Source of the DNA: Flavobacterium noncentrifugens
Lineage (GTDB): Bacteria > Bacteroidota > Bacteroidia > Flavobacteriales > Flavobacteriaceae
Direction of reading: 5' to 3'
Length of the DNA stretch: 64,000 nt
NCBI RefSeq assembly: GCF_900100375.1
Contig: NZ_FNEZ01000001.1
Span: 310,001 to 374,000 of the forward strand
Shown here: one piece after another, positions 8,138-17,863 of the stretch
Numbering within the stretch: position 1 is the first letter of the stretch
How the letters are laid out: each line of letters starts with the position of its first letter
The notes under the pieces: model-generated
The model's input: only the letters and a program-made list of their open reading frames with translations
The model's database searches: none
Told to the model about the DNA's origin: nothing
Program-made: the position numbers and the translations under genes

Positions 8138-8881
8138 TTAATATCCGCCAGAAGCAACAGCTCCGCTGGCAATCGCTTTCGCGGATGAAGTGCCGATTCG
8201 CCTGACGCCCAACCGGATCATTTCAGCGGCTTCTTCATACGTGCGCACGCCGCCAGCGGCTTTGATCGATAATGGCGATGCGTTTTCGAGCATCAGGACA
8301 ACCGTTTCAGGTGTGGCACCATTTGGAAGATTGTTTTTTGTTTTATAAAATCCGGTTGAAGATTTTACGAAAACATTGACATACGCTTCTTCTTTAAAAT
8401 TTGACATCACCATATTTTTGATCAGCGTGGAAAGCTGAACGATCTGCAAAGCATTTAAAGCCGCAACCTCGATGATCCATTTGACGATTTTATGGTGTTC
8501 GAGCCCAAGCTTTGTCCCGAGTAATATTTCTTCTTTGACTGTAGAAATATCTCCGTTGATGAACGCTTTATAATTGCATACAAAATCAAGATCGTCGGCA
8601 CCGTCGGCAATTGCCTTTTGTGCTTCTTCGAGTTTTTTATGAATTGACGAACTGCCTTCAGGAAAATCAATTACGGTACCGATGGTCAGTTTGGATTTTG
8701 CCGACCCGATCATTTCTTTGGCTACTGAAACAAATTCGGGCCTGATCATGATCAACTTAAAATGTTCGTCGATGGCTTCTTTGATAAACTTTTCGGCCAC
8801 AGCTGCATTTTCGCTTTCGCTGATTCCGGCCTGTTCTGCAGTTTTCAGATAAGTCGAATCTAAATATTGTTTGATATCCAT
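8138..8881 (-). CDS. deoC: Deoxyribose-phosphate aldolase
   Basis: A 247-residue class I aldolase that splits 2-deoxyribose-5-phosphate to glyceraldehyde-3-phosphate and acetaldehyde in nucleoside breakdown. The Schiff-base lysine is Lys173 in FVKSSTGF, and the second active-site lysine is in IKAAGGVRT. The DDLDFVCNY segment stands where the catalytic Asp lies. The start at 8881 (MDIKQYL) is preferred to one eight codons upstream, which would begin inside the terminator hairpin of the preceding gene. It sits between vanZ and remB on the same strand. Confidence 0.95.
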   Translation of the reverse strand: MDIKQYLDSTYLKTAEQAGISESENAAVAEKFIKEAIDEHFKLIMIRPEFVSVAKEMIGSAKSKLTIGTVIDFPEGSSSIHKKLEEAQKAIADGADDLDFVCNYKAFINGDISTVKEEILLGTKLGLEHHKIVKWIIEVAALNALQIVQLSTLIKNMVMSNFKEEAYVNVFVKSSTGFYKTKNNLPNGATPETVVLMLENASPLSIKAAGGVRTYEEAAEMIRLGVRRIGTSSAKAIASGAVASGGY

Positions 8882-8892
8882 GCGATAAAAAT

Positions 8893-8915
8893 AAAAAAAT
8901 CCCACCGAAGTGGGA
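8893..8915 (-). terminator. Rho-independent terminator after vanZ
   Basis: Stem TCCCAC/GTGGGA (8900-8915, loop CGAA) followed on the minus strand by seven U. It lies between the vanZ stop and the deoC start, only 11 bp before deoC, so it may act as a partial terminator or attenuator. Confidence 0.85.
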
Positions 8916-8930
8916 CATATTTGTACACTT

Positions 8931-9332
8931 TTAATTGTCAGCTTTCATTTTAACGACATGGGCGCTGTAATACAACAGCAAAACCGCCATTAATGCACCG
9001 GCGATATTTGCAAAAACATCGTAAATATCGGCCTGCCTGGTTTTGGTAAAAAGCCCTTGCATGATTTCAATTGCGATTCCGAAAACGACTGAACTTAAAA
9101 AAACCCTGGTCAGTATCTTCCTTGAATAGCCGCTTTTATCCAATGTCAAAAACCAAAGAATCGTAAATACAAAATGAAAACTTGCATGAACATATTTATC
9201 GGCGCTTGAAACGCCAACACTTGGCAGTTCCGTGAAACTGACCAGGCACATTACTAAAATAAATAATGTCCAGATAATGGCAAGCAGCCCGTAAATTTTC
9301 TTACGCGCCAATGAGTTTTTTATAATCTTCAC
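8931..9332 (-). CDS. VanZ-like membrane protein
   Basis: A 133-residue protein with four predicted membrane helices and the VanZ-family features [10 protein letters not shown] and [11 protein letters not shown]...[14 protein letters not shown]. The family is named after a teicoplanin-resistance protein, but most members in Bacteroidota have no known function. The first ATG overlaps the end of gcvH by 32 bp, which suggests coupled translation. Its place beside gcvH and sprA fits my memory of the arrangement in F. johnsoniae. Confidence 0.85.
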   Translation of the reverse strand: MKIIKNSLARKKIYGLLAIIWTLFILVMCLVSFTELPSVGVSSADKYVHASFHFVFTILWFLTLDKSGYSRKILTRVFLSSVVFGIAIEIMQGLFTKTRQADIYDVFANIAGALMAVLLLYYSAHVVKMKADN

Positions 9333-9681
9333 TTGAAAGTAATGTTTCGAAATCGGCGGTGTCGCTTACTTTCACTTTAACCATCCATCCTTTTCCATAA
9401 GGGTCAGAATTTACCGTTTCAGGATCGCTTTCGAGCGCATCGTTGAATTCGATAATTTCGCCAGCCAGTGGAAGAAACAAATCTGAAACTGTTTTTACGG
9501 CTTCAACTGTTCCGAAAACGGCGTCTTTTTCAAGGGTTTGGTCTAAGGATTCTACTTCTACATATACAATGTCACCCAGTTCTTTCTGAGCAAAATCGGT
9601 AATACCAATAGTCGCTACATCGCCTTCGAGCAGTACCCATTCGTGGTCTTTCGTATATTTTAAATTTGCAGGAATGTTCAT
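9301..9681 (-). CDS. gcvH: Glycine cleavage system H protein
   Basis: A 126-residue lipoyl carrier with the lipoylation lysine in VEAVKTVSD (Lys63) and the usual family length and ends. The lipoyl arm carries the aminomethyl group from P protein to T protein in glycine breakdown in the cytoplasm. The genes for P, T and L proteins are not in this window. It sits between sprA upstream and vanZ, which it overlaps by 32 bp. Confidence 0.96.
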   Translation of the reverse strand: MNIPANLKYTKDHEWVLLEGDVATIGITDFAQKELGDIVYVEVESLDQTLEKDAVFGTVEAVKTVSDLFLPLAGEIIEFNDALESDPETVNSDPYGKGWMVKVKVSDTADFETLLSSEDYKKLIGA

Positions 9682-9767
9682 TTGTTGTTGTTTTTTAGGT
9701 TGTTGTTTTTTGAATCAGACCCGGCAAAAGTAAAGTTTCGCAGGATGATTTTAAAATGTTTTTTGTT

Positions 9768-12700
9768 TTAATTTCCAAAGTTATACCTCAGCGTAAATCC
9801 GGCACGAATGTTCGTGATTGGGAATGATGTAGAAATCACCGCTTTCGAGAACGAATGATCGTAATAGAAAATCGCCGTCAGGTTTTTACTGAACGAATAA
9901 TCTGCCGTTAATTTCGCCGACCATAAATTTTGTCCGCCAGACAGCTGGTTGTTGTTGTAATCAAGGTAACGAACGATAGTTTCGCTGTTTCTGTAAGACA
10001 CATCGGCTTTGAGGTTGATGTCGCTTTTGATAACACCAGACGGATTGTCTGCCATTTTTGACGAAATGATGACGTCCTTGATACGGTATCCAAGTCCTAG
10101 TACATACTCTACACCTTTTACTTCTGTCAGCAAGTTGTTGTCAAAACTCATCGACATGGCGCGGTCTTTTTTCATTTCAGCAAGGAATTTGATCGAGTTT
10201 TTCAACTCAAAATCCACACGCATCAACGGATTAAACTGTTCTACCAAGTTAATATTCGAGATGATTGTTTTGTTGTATAAATTACCGCCAGCATCCACAT
10301 TAAGCTTGCGTTCACCCGAAATTGCATCATTCACATAACCGCCTTGTCCTTTGTCGTATTCAAAATTCGAACGGAAGGCATTGATCGTATACGACGCTTT
10401 ATAACTGTTTTGCAATGAAAAACGCTTGAATTTGTCTTTAAAGAATTTATAACGCATCAACCCGTTGTATTTTATCGTCCAGTTTGGAATCGGGATGTCG
10501 CGGAACGCTTTAAGCGAAATCCCCGAAGCATCGTCTCCTGCTTTTCCACTCACAGCACCGGTATAAGCTGCAAGGAAAGAAGGCAGCAACACCGCCTGGT
10601 TGTTTTTTCCAAAACCAATCGGGTAGCCCTGATTTGCAATGTAAATATCACGGTTCGCATATCTTGGATCGAGCGGATCGGTTGGAATCGGGTTTGCGGC
10701 ATCACCATATCTTGGTACGTTTCCGGCACCATAGAACGAATCAGCAAGGCGGTTTGCGATAATTATCCTGTTGTTTTTTAAATCCTCAAAAGCAGAAGAA
10801 TTGATTTCATCGCTGGTTTTAAATGCTGTTTTTAGCATCACCGTTGTGATCGAGAAGTTACCAAAACTGTAGGGCGACCTTGAATTGTATTGGCCCGTTT
10901 CAGGATCCACATCATACTGCTCTGAATAATTATCGACATACGTACGATCGGCATTTAAATCGATTTTAAAATCAGGAAACAAATCGACGCTTGCCGTCAT
11001 ATTCAGTGTTTTGCTCGTGATTTCAGTATAATTCTGGTTGAAATCCTGATAGGTCGTCAGCCAGCCTCTGCGTGCCGCTTCGTAACGCACATCATCCTGG
11101 GATCCAAAAATAAACCCTAATGTTGGTTTAGAACTTCCAAAGAAACCAAGGCCTTGAGTGAAACCTGGAAGTACGGTTCCGTCGTTCTGTGTATAATTTA
11201 CCTGGATGTTTTTCACACTGGTTAATATGCCAAGCAAACCGTTTACAAATATATTCCCGTTGTTTGTTGGCTCAACAGCCGTATTCGTGATTTTCTCACC
11301 AGGCTTAGGTGCCACAACAGGTTTTGCAGGCGCTTTTTTGGTTTTTTTGGTTAACCCGACGTATTTATAAAACGCATCCATGTTTAGGGTCGTATTCAGT
11401 TTATGCGAAGCCGCATTCTGGATCGTATTCCCTAAATCATATACTACGCCATCAATCGGGATTTGCGAAAGCGCCATCGAAGCCCTTTGCCAGCTGTAAT
11501 CCCCGGTGTAAGAATAAGTCGATTTGATGAAACTAAATACCGGAATTTTATTGATCGGCAAATCGTAATTCAATACAAATTGCTGCGTGTGCTGGTTCGG
11601 GTCACCGATGTTAAAGTAATCGTCCCAGATTCCGATCGTATTGTCGGGCTCATTATTTTCATTCAGATAATTCCGGATGATGTTGCTCGAAGTCGCCGTG
11701 TAATTGATCTTAAGCGCCTTGGTCAGATTGTAATTGAATCCGTATTGGTAGTTGAAAAGGAAATTTCTCCTGTACAAAGCATCTAACGGCACACCTTCAA
11801 CATCAACCTGACGGAAGGTTTGTTTGTTGTACTGCCTGATAATATTCGTACTGAATGAAATATTCGACGGCAGGTAATTGAAATTGAAATCACTCAGCAG
11901 CTTCCAGTAGTCGCTTTTCTTCATGAATTTGTATTTCTTCAACGGTTCCAACGGTTTTGGCTGAAAGGTAAACGCATAATCTACAGTTGTGTTGACCTGT
12001 TGGTCGCGAAAACTTTCAATTTCAAAATTATGGCGGTTCACTTCATTGTATGAATGTGAGAACGTAAGATTTTCCGGATCATAAATGTGTTGTTTCTGAT
12101 CTGGCGCCCTTTCTTTTCTTACTCCGATAAAGTTGATGCTTTGGCGTTTTGTATAATCGATCGCCCGGTCTTTGATGTTTTTTCTTTCAGCGGCATCTTC
12201 AGTAACATCAAGCAACTGATCGAGTTTGATATCCTGGTTGAACGGATCATATTCCGGCGTAATCGTCTCTTCCCCGATCGCATAATTAAACGGAAGCGTA
12301 ACACCCCATTTCTTAGGAGCCAGTTTGCCAAGGTTCAGGTTTGTAACGATGTTGTACTGCTGCAAATCTTCCCTGCTTCTTTCATTCGGGCCTTGCTCAA
12401 GTGTTCCAAAACCGACCGTACTCATTTTTCCGGTTGCAGAAATCGTCGCGAAATCGGCAATATTACCGTCGATATTCACCACTGCAGCCATACCGCCTTT
12501 GTTGTCCATGTCTGCAATTCGAAGCTCATTGAACCAGACTTCCCCTTTTACGGCACGCGGCGGCGGAACAACTCCGTCAGGATAAATGCCGTTGACCGTA
12601 TTGTTTTTCATACCGATCATCAGCGTACGCACAAGCCCGAAATTAGGATTACCCCTGATTCCGATCCTGAGTTTATTCGGCCTTGAATTGTCAAGTTCAT

Positions 12701-15700
12701 TTTCGCCCATGAAAAATATTTCCTGTGGTGCGAAATCGTGCTTTTGTGATAAGATTTTAAGTTGTGTCAGCAAGGCCAACGGCACATCGATATTATTGGC
12801 TTCAGGCCAAACGATTTCCGGGATGGATGCGCCTTCCGGAGTAACTTCAAGCGGAATTTCGATCTGGTAAAAGTTCTCTGTAAAGTCATTTCCAAAACGG
12901 ATGAAAGCTGCCATTTCGTTGTTTCTCAAACCGGTACCGCTTACCGTTTCTTCTGGAAGCGCTTCGGCATGGATGAACATTTTTAATTTTTTGAACTGGC
13001 GCATGTCGACGCTCACATTCTTGAAAACCGCTCTTGAATCTCCGCCTAACGGCCCTTCTTCGAGTCCGGTTCCCGCAATCCTGAGCGCAAGCGCCTGCTC
13101 ATTTTGCGGAATCACTGTATTGTTGTTGTACAATTGCTCACGCACCACGCCAGGAGGCGAAACGTATTTTACCGGAACCCTTTCACTGTTCTCTTCAATA
13201 TTTACGGTCTGTACATCAAAATCTGTCGTATCAAGATTGTTGTCGGCCGTAGTTTCATTCGGATCTAAAGTATTCGTATACCTTCTCCATTCGCCCCTTA
13301 CAAGATCCAATGCACCGAAGCGCACGGTGATTTCTTTGCTAAAACCGGTCATGAACATCCTCATAAAACGGATCGATGTAAAATCTGAAATCGCACCTAC
13401 TTTATCTTCAAACTGTGAAATCGGAATTTTAAACTGGATCCATCTTGCCGGAGTCGTTTCCCCGTCAGACGCACCCGGAGTCGAACCGATAGTCGGCAAC
13501 ACACTCGTAACATAAGGCGTTACGCCCACATCCATGCCCGGAGCCACTTCAATATGGTATTCATAATACGCGTTGAGCTCATCCATCGTATTGTCACGGT
13601 TGATGTCTTCCACATCAGGCAAAGTTGTGTTTCCCCTGTTGTTATCGGTCACATTTACAGGTGAATTTCCCTGCAATCCGTTGTAATTTTTATAACGTGC
13701 CAAAACACCGCCTGTCGTTTCTGCATTAATGAAATACTGGTAATTGTCGCCTGCCGGATCTGGAAGCCCTGCAAAAGCTGGATATTTCGCCGCTTCTTCT
13801 GCATCTGACAATCCGTCGAGACCAACATCCTGGATCTGCCTGTTGCCTTCGCTGGTATCAAATGCGTAAACCAAGGATTGCGACCAAGGGATTTTCCCCC
13901 AGATGGTTGGTGTAAATTGCGCCTGGTTGTCGCTTGTTTGCGGCAAGCCGTTTTCAAACATTTTCTTTCCGTCTTTCAGGATGTCTTCAGAAATCGAACC
14001 CAAGTTGAAATAGATTTTACCCGGATTGTTCATGTCGTCTGTAGTCACACCTCTTCCAATGTATGGATCAAGCATCCAGAACTGAATGTACTCTACATTG
14101 GATTGTTCAAAGTTTGTCGAATTCAGCGCCCTCATGATTCCACCGAAATTATCCGCAGGATTAGGCAAAATTCCCGTTGCAGCAGCTGCCGGATTGAAAT
14201 TGTATGGCCCTCTTTCTGTTGGATAATACGTTAAATCCAAAGTATTCACCACCTGAAGCTGTCCTGCTGCAATGGTTGTGTTCGGATAAAGCTCTTCGCT
14301 GTAAATCCTTCTGGTTTTGTTTAACGACAGATCATCGACCGAAATTCCGGATGGCCTTTGGGCATAAAATATCGGATCAATACTGTACCAACTCATTTTT
14401 GCCCTTTTGTATCCATAAGATAAATCGCCTGCATTTCCGCCAAAATCAGGATAAGCACTTGGACCAGCCGCGTTTTTTAATGGAGTCGAAGAAATGGTCC
14501 AGGCTGTTGGCGTCGTTAAATCGATGGTCGTTTGCGATCCTTCAAAATCATCTACATATAAGGTAGACTCGCCGTCAAACTGGTCTGTTTTTGGGGTATC
14601 TGGCTTTAGGAACGCCACTTCTCCCCTGAAAGAGAAATTGGAAGGCACATCGGTATCAATATTTGGAAGTTTGTTGACCATTCGGGTTAAGAAAGGCACT
14701 TCTGTAGAAAAATTGGTATTGAAACCATAAATCGAGTTGTTTACCGATTCCTGCCCGTAGCTCGATTTCTGTGTAAACGGCCTTTCGGTCATTTTTAAGA
14801 ACGTAGCTCCAATAAGGAAATTTTCAGAGAATTTATGTTCGATGTTAATCCCCATAAATCTCCTGGTTTGCTGCCCGAAAGTCGAGTTGTTTTCAACAGA
14901 AACTTCAATTGGTGTGTTTGAAGCCTGCAATGCCGGATCCAAAATCTGTACACGGCCAGCCTGATAATTCACGCTGTAATCAACACCTTCCACCAAAACG
15001 CGTCCGCCTGCCGTTACCACTACTGAACCTTTTGGAACGTTGAAAGCGCCAATCGGAATTCCGTCGCCGCCTGAAGATTTGAATTTACCCCTTAACTGGT
15101 ATTTGTTTTTCTCACTATCCTGCAAAGCCTGCGCCTGCGTTTTTCGGTACAAACTCTGGAAAACATATTTCCGCTGGTTTGCATTGTACAAGGCATCCGT
15201 ACCTGAATAATCTTCCAGCGGGCTCAGCCTTAATTTTTCGAAAATCACTTTTCCGAAAGGCTCTACATTCGTAAAGATCAAGCGTCCGTTTTGCGTATCG
15301 ACAGTCAGTCCCGGAAGGAAATCAAAGAAACCATCACCGCCGGTTTGCGGGTCATTGTTGTAGTTAAGTTTATCGACATTGAACACTTTTAGCAACGGTG
15401 TTTCCGATACCCTGTTTTCCAATCCAACATTATTTCCTGGAACCTGATCGGGAAATTGCGTTCCCGGAACCGGACTGATGTAATTCAGCGGAGACGGATC
15501 TGAATACAAAATATTAAACCTGAAATCTTCCTGTTCCAACTGATAAGCACCCGGAATCTGGTAGATATTCTTCATCATAATGTTCCAGATTGGTGCATCA
15601 ACATTGGTCAGGTTGCTTTTCAGCAATTTTAAAACAAGTGTTTGGGTTGTGATGCTTTCGGGCTGGCCGGTTTCAGGATTTGTTGCCCCTGCCTGGGTCG

Positions 15701-17213
15701 CATCTACACCGTCATTTCCAAATTCACCTACCTGATACACCTGGTCACCGATCGTATATTGGTACGCGACGGCTAAAATTTCATCATTGGCCAGTTTTTG
15801 CTGCAACGAAATGTAACCCAACTGCGGGTTAAACGTATATTCATTCGTATTTAATTTTCTGGCATTTTCCAATTTGGAATAATCCTGTCCTTCCTGGGCT
15901 GCTGTAATCGGATCAAATCCGCCCGAAGAAACGTTTGCAGTAGAAATTTCACGGATCTGCGGCTTCAAATAACCGGTTCCTGTTGTGATCCTCGCCGGGT
16001 CGTATTTGTTGTTTTTATTGTCAACCGGCGCGTCTGTTGGCGTCGTCAAAAAGAAGTTGTTCGCGATTGCCGCCGGGGTCAGGATAACGGTTTTATTGAT
16101 TGGCACATCTGATAACTGTGCTTCACCTAAATCCTGCAAGGCAATGATATTACGCAAATTGTTGTTGGTCGTACTAATGCGGTTCTGGCGGTTGGTGATC
16201 CAGACTTCCATCCTCGTGATCTGAACCCTGCTGTTGATGAACGGATAACGCGCCAGCGAGGTATCGTATTTGTCACGGAAATATTGCGACAGGAAAAAGT
16301 GGCGGTCGGCATCGTAATCAAGTGCAAACATGTCGAAATCCTGAATGGTCGCACCTCCTTCAGCCGTTACGGTTTTGGTTTGTGATTTTTGTTCGGAGAA
16401 AATTCCCGTTACCGTTGTTTTTCCAAACTGCAATTGCGCTTTGACCCCGAAAAGGCTTTGCGCCCCGCGGATCAAGGAACTGTTTAAGGGCAGGCTCACG
16501 TTTCCGACTTCAATTTTCTGGATGATGTCGTCTTCGGTTGGCGTATATTCTAATTTAATTAAATTCTGAAAAGCAAACGTCGATTCGGTGTCGTAATTTG
16601 CATTGACCGACAGTCTTGTTCCTACTTTTCCCTGAAGGCTCATGCTGATTCTTTGGTCAAAATCGAATGTCGTGCTGGTGCGGTTTCGTGGCGAAAATGC
16701 CGGATTGTCCTGCTTCGTATAGCGCATTCCGAGGTCAATTTCGACCGAACCCGTTGGTTTTACATCAATGGTATTGCTTCCGAAAATCGATTCAAAAAAC
16801 CCTGAATTCACATAATAACGCGGCAATAAATCTTTTTTGGCTTCTTCGGCTCCGGTTTTTTTGCCGTCGATCGCATCCGATTTCTTTTTGAAGTAATTGC
16901 GCATGGCCTCACGCTGAACGAGTTGGTCGTATTCTTTTGGTGTCAGGATAATCGGGTAATTGATATTGAATCCGTCCACGGAATTCGTATACACATAACG
17001 GTCGGTCACCGGATCATATGTATAAGCTTCAAGGATGCTTGGCGGATTGTTCATTTGCAGCGAGCCAACTGCGTATCCTGTTTTTACAGAATCAGGCACT
17101 TCCTCATCTGTTTCATTTACTTGTGCCTGAAGGCCGATGCTAAATAGCAAAAACAGTGATTGCACACTGATTTTCAAGATAGAACCGATTTTTTTTGAGT
17201 AAAATGTTTCCAA
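9768..17213 (-). CDS. sprA: Cell surface protein SprA, type IX secretion translocon
   Basis: A 2481-residue outer-membrane protein with an N-terminal signal sequence (cleavage near LQAQ, about residue 31) and long stretches of amphipathic strands to the C-terminal aromatic residue region (YNFGN end), as expected of the 36-strand SprA barrel. The length is close to the roughly 2400 residues of F. johnsoniae SprA. SprA is the pore that exports type IX substrates, including gliding adhesins, across the outer membrane. It lies 3 bp after ruvA and before gcvH on the same strand. The reading frame is intact for 7.4 kb. Confidence 0.95.
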   Translation of the reverse strand: METFYSKKIGSILKISVQSLFLLFSIGLQAQVNETDEEVPDSVKTGYAVGSLQMNNPPSILEAYTYDPVTDRYVYTNSVDGFNINYPIILTPKEYDQLVQREAMRNYFKKKSDAIDGKKTGAEEAKKDLLPRYYVNSGFFESIFGSNTIDVKPTGSVEIDLGMRYTKQDNPAFSPRNRTSTTFDFDQRISMSLQGKVGTRLSVNANYDTESTFAFQNLIKLEYTPTEDDIIQKIEVGNVSLPLNSSLIRGAQSLFGVKAQLQFGKTTVTGIFSEQKSQTKTVTAEGGATIQDFDMFALDYDADRHFFLSQYFRDKYDTSLARYPFINSRVQITRMEVWITNRQNRISTTNNNLRNIIALQDLGEAQLSDVPINKTVILTPAAIANNFFLTTPTDAPVDNKNNKYDPARITTGTGYLKPQIREISTANVSSGGFDPITAAQEGQDYSKLENARKLNTNEYTFNPQLGYISLQQKLANDEILAVAYQYTIGDQVYQVGEFGNDGVDATQAGATNPETGQPESITTQTLVLKLLKSNLTNVDAPIWNIMMKNIYQIPGAYQLEQEDFRFNILYSDPSPLNYISPVPGTQFPDQVPGNNVGLENRVSETPLLKVFNVDKLNYNNDPQTGGDGFFDFLPGLTVDTQNGRLIFTNVEPFGKVIFEKLRLSPLEDYSGTDALYNANQRKYVFQSLYRKTQAQALQDSEKNKYQLRGKFKSSGGDGIPIGAFNVPKGSVVVTAGGRVLVEGVDYSVNYQAGRVQILDPALQASNTPIEVSVENNSTFGQQTRRFMGINIEHKFSENFLIGATFLKMTERPFTQKSSYGQESVNNSIYGFNTNFSTEVPFLTRMVNKLPNIDTDVPSNFSFRGEVAFLKPDTPKTDQFDGESTLYVDDFEGSQTTIDLTTPTAWTISSTPLKNAAGPSAYPDFGGNAGDLSYGYKRAKMSWYSIDPIFYAQRPSGISVDDLSLNKTRRIYSEELYPNTTIAAGQLQVVNTLDLTYYPTERGPYNFNPAAAATGILPNPADNFGGIMRALNSTNFEQSNVEYIQFWMLDPYIGRGVTTDDMNNPGKIYFNLGSISEDILKDGKKMFENGLPQTSDNQAQFTPTIWGKIPWSQSLVYAFDTSEGNRQIQDVGLDGLSDAEEAAKYPAFAGLPDPAGDNYQYFINAETTGGVLARYKNYNGLQGNSPVNVTDNNRGNTTLPDVEDINRDNTMDELNAYYEYHIEVAPGMDVGVTPYVTSVLPTIGSTPGASDGETTPARWIQFKIPISQFEDKVGAISDFTSIRFMRMFMTGFSKEITVRFGALDLVRGEWRRYTNTLDPNETTADNNLDTTDFDVQTVNIEENSERVPVKYVSPPGVVREQLYNNNTVIPQNEQALALRIAGTGLEEGPLGGDSRAVFKNVSVDMRQFKKLKMFIHAEALPEETVSGTGLRNNEMAAFIRFGNDFTENFYQIEIPLEVTPEGASIPEIVWPEANNIDVPLALLTQLKILSQKHDFAPQEIFFMGENELDNSRPNKLRIGIRGNPNFGLVRTLMIGMKNNTVNGIYPDGVVPPPRAVKGEVWFNELRIADMDNKGGMAAVVNIDGNIADFATISATGKMSTVGFGTLEQGPNERSREDLQQYNIVTNLNLGKLAPKKWGVTLPFNYAIGEETITPEYDPFNQDIKLDQLLDVTEDAAERKNIKDRAIDYTKRQSINFIGVRKERAPDQKQHIYDPENLTFSHSYNEVNRHNFEIESFRDQQVNTTVDYAFTFQPKPLEPLKKYKFMKKSDYWKLLSDFNFNYLPSNISFSTNIIRQYNKQTFRQVDVEGVPLDALYRRNFLFNYQYGFNYNLTKALKINYTATSSNIIRNYLNENNEPDNTIGIWDDYFNIGDPNQHTQQFVLNYDLPINKIPVFSFIKSTYSYTGDYSWQRASMALSQIPIDGVVYDLGNTIQNAASHKLNTTLNMDAFYKYVGLTKKTKKAPAKPVVAPKPGEKITNTAVEPTNNGNIFVNGLLGILTSVKNIQVNYTQNDGTVLPGFTQGLGFFGSSKPTLGFIFGSQDDVRYEAARRGWLTTYQDFNQNYTEITSKTLNMTASVDLFPDFKIDLNADRTYVDNYSEQYDVDPETGQYNSRSPYSFGNFSITTVMLKTAFKTSDEINSSAFEDLKNNRIIIANRLADSFYGAGNVPRYGDAANPIPTDPLDPRYANRDIYIANQGYPIGFGKNNQAVLLPSFLAAYTGAVSGKAGDDASGISLKAFRDIPIPNWTIKYNGLMRYKFFKDKFKRFSLQNSYKASYTINAFRSNFEYDKGQGGYVNDAISGERKLNVDAGGNLYNKTIISNINLVEQFNPLMRVDFELKNSIKFLAEMKKDRAMSMSFDNNLLTEVKGVEYVLGLGYRIKDVIISSKMADNPSGVIKSDINLKADVSYRNSETIVRYLDYNNNQLSGGQNLWSAKLTADYSFSKNLTAIFYYDHSFSKAVISTSFPITNIRAGFTLRYNFGN

Positions 17214-17216
17214 CTA

Positions 17217-17798
17217 TTATAAATTTTTTAAAGCCTGTTTGATAATTGATTCTACAGTCGCATCGGGCGTTTCCCTGGCAATTTTTTCAACTGCCTTTTC
17301 TGCTAATTTTTTGTTAAAGCCCAGCACTTCCAAAGCAGATAACGCTTCATCTTTATTTGTATTGCTTTGTGACATTGAAACTTCGTCGAGATCGTACACT
17401 TTTAACACTTTATCCTTTAAATCGAGGATGGCGCGCTGTGCGGTTTTGGTTCCGATTCCTTTAATGGATTGTATGGTCGCAAGGTCGCCAACTGCGAGCG
17501 CCTGTATGATTTGTTTTGGGTCTAATGAAGACAGCATCGTACGCGCTATTCCGGCGCCAATTCCGGAAACAGATAGCAACATCTTGAATATTTCACGTTC
17601 CGATTTTTCGACAAAACCAAACAATGTATGCGCATCTTCTTTGATTTGCAAATACGTAAAAAGCCGGATGTTTTCACTTTGTGGAAGCAACGAATAAGTA
17701 TGCAATGAAATGTTAACATGATACCCTACGCCACCGCAGTCAATGACCACTTCTGTAGGTGTTTTTTCGATTAGTTTGCCCTGTAAATGTGCTATCAT
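17217..17798 (-). CDS. ruvA: Holliday junction branch migration protein RuvA
   Basis: A 193-residue protein with the N-terminal OB domain (MIAHLQGKLIEKTP), the paired helix-hairpin-helix region (LLSVSGIGAGIARTML, then IQSIKGIGTKTAQRAI) and the C-terminal RuvB-binding domain (EALSALEVLGFNKKLAEKAV). It binds the four-way junction and loads RuvB. It lies between maeB and sprA on the same strand, only 3 bp before sprA. The partner ruvB is 12 kb away, a split common in this phylum. Confidence 0.96.
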   Translation of the reverse strand: MIAHLQGKLIEKTPTEVVIDCGGVGYHVNISLHTYSLLPQSENIRLFTYLQIKEDAHTLFGFVEKSEREIFKMLLSVSGIGAGIARTMLSSLDPKQIIQALAVGDLATIQSIKGIGTKTAQRAILDLKDKVLKVYDLDEVSMSQSNTNKDEALSALEVLGFNKKLAEKAVEKIARETPDATVESIIKQALKNL

Positions 17799-17863
17799 TG
17801 CTTTGTTAAAGTAATCCCAAATATAGCAAAAAACTTTAATTGGGATGATTCTTACGGATTTGG

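Noticed and set aside
12087-12686. Long plus-strand open frame opposite sprA (199 codons)
   Set aside because: It is antisense to an intact conserved gene, with no promoter or family similarity; the same holds for other long antisense frames opposite sprA, maeB, infB and the DUF2723 gene.
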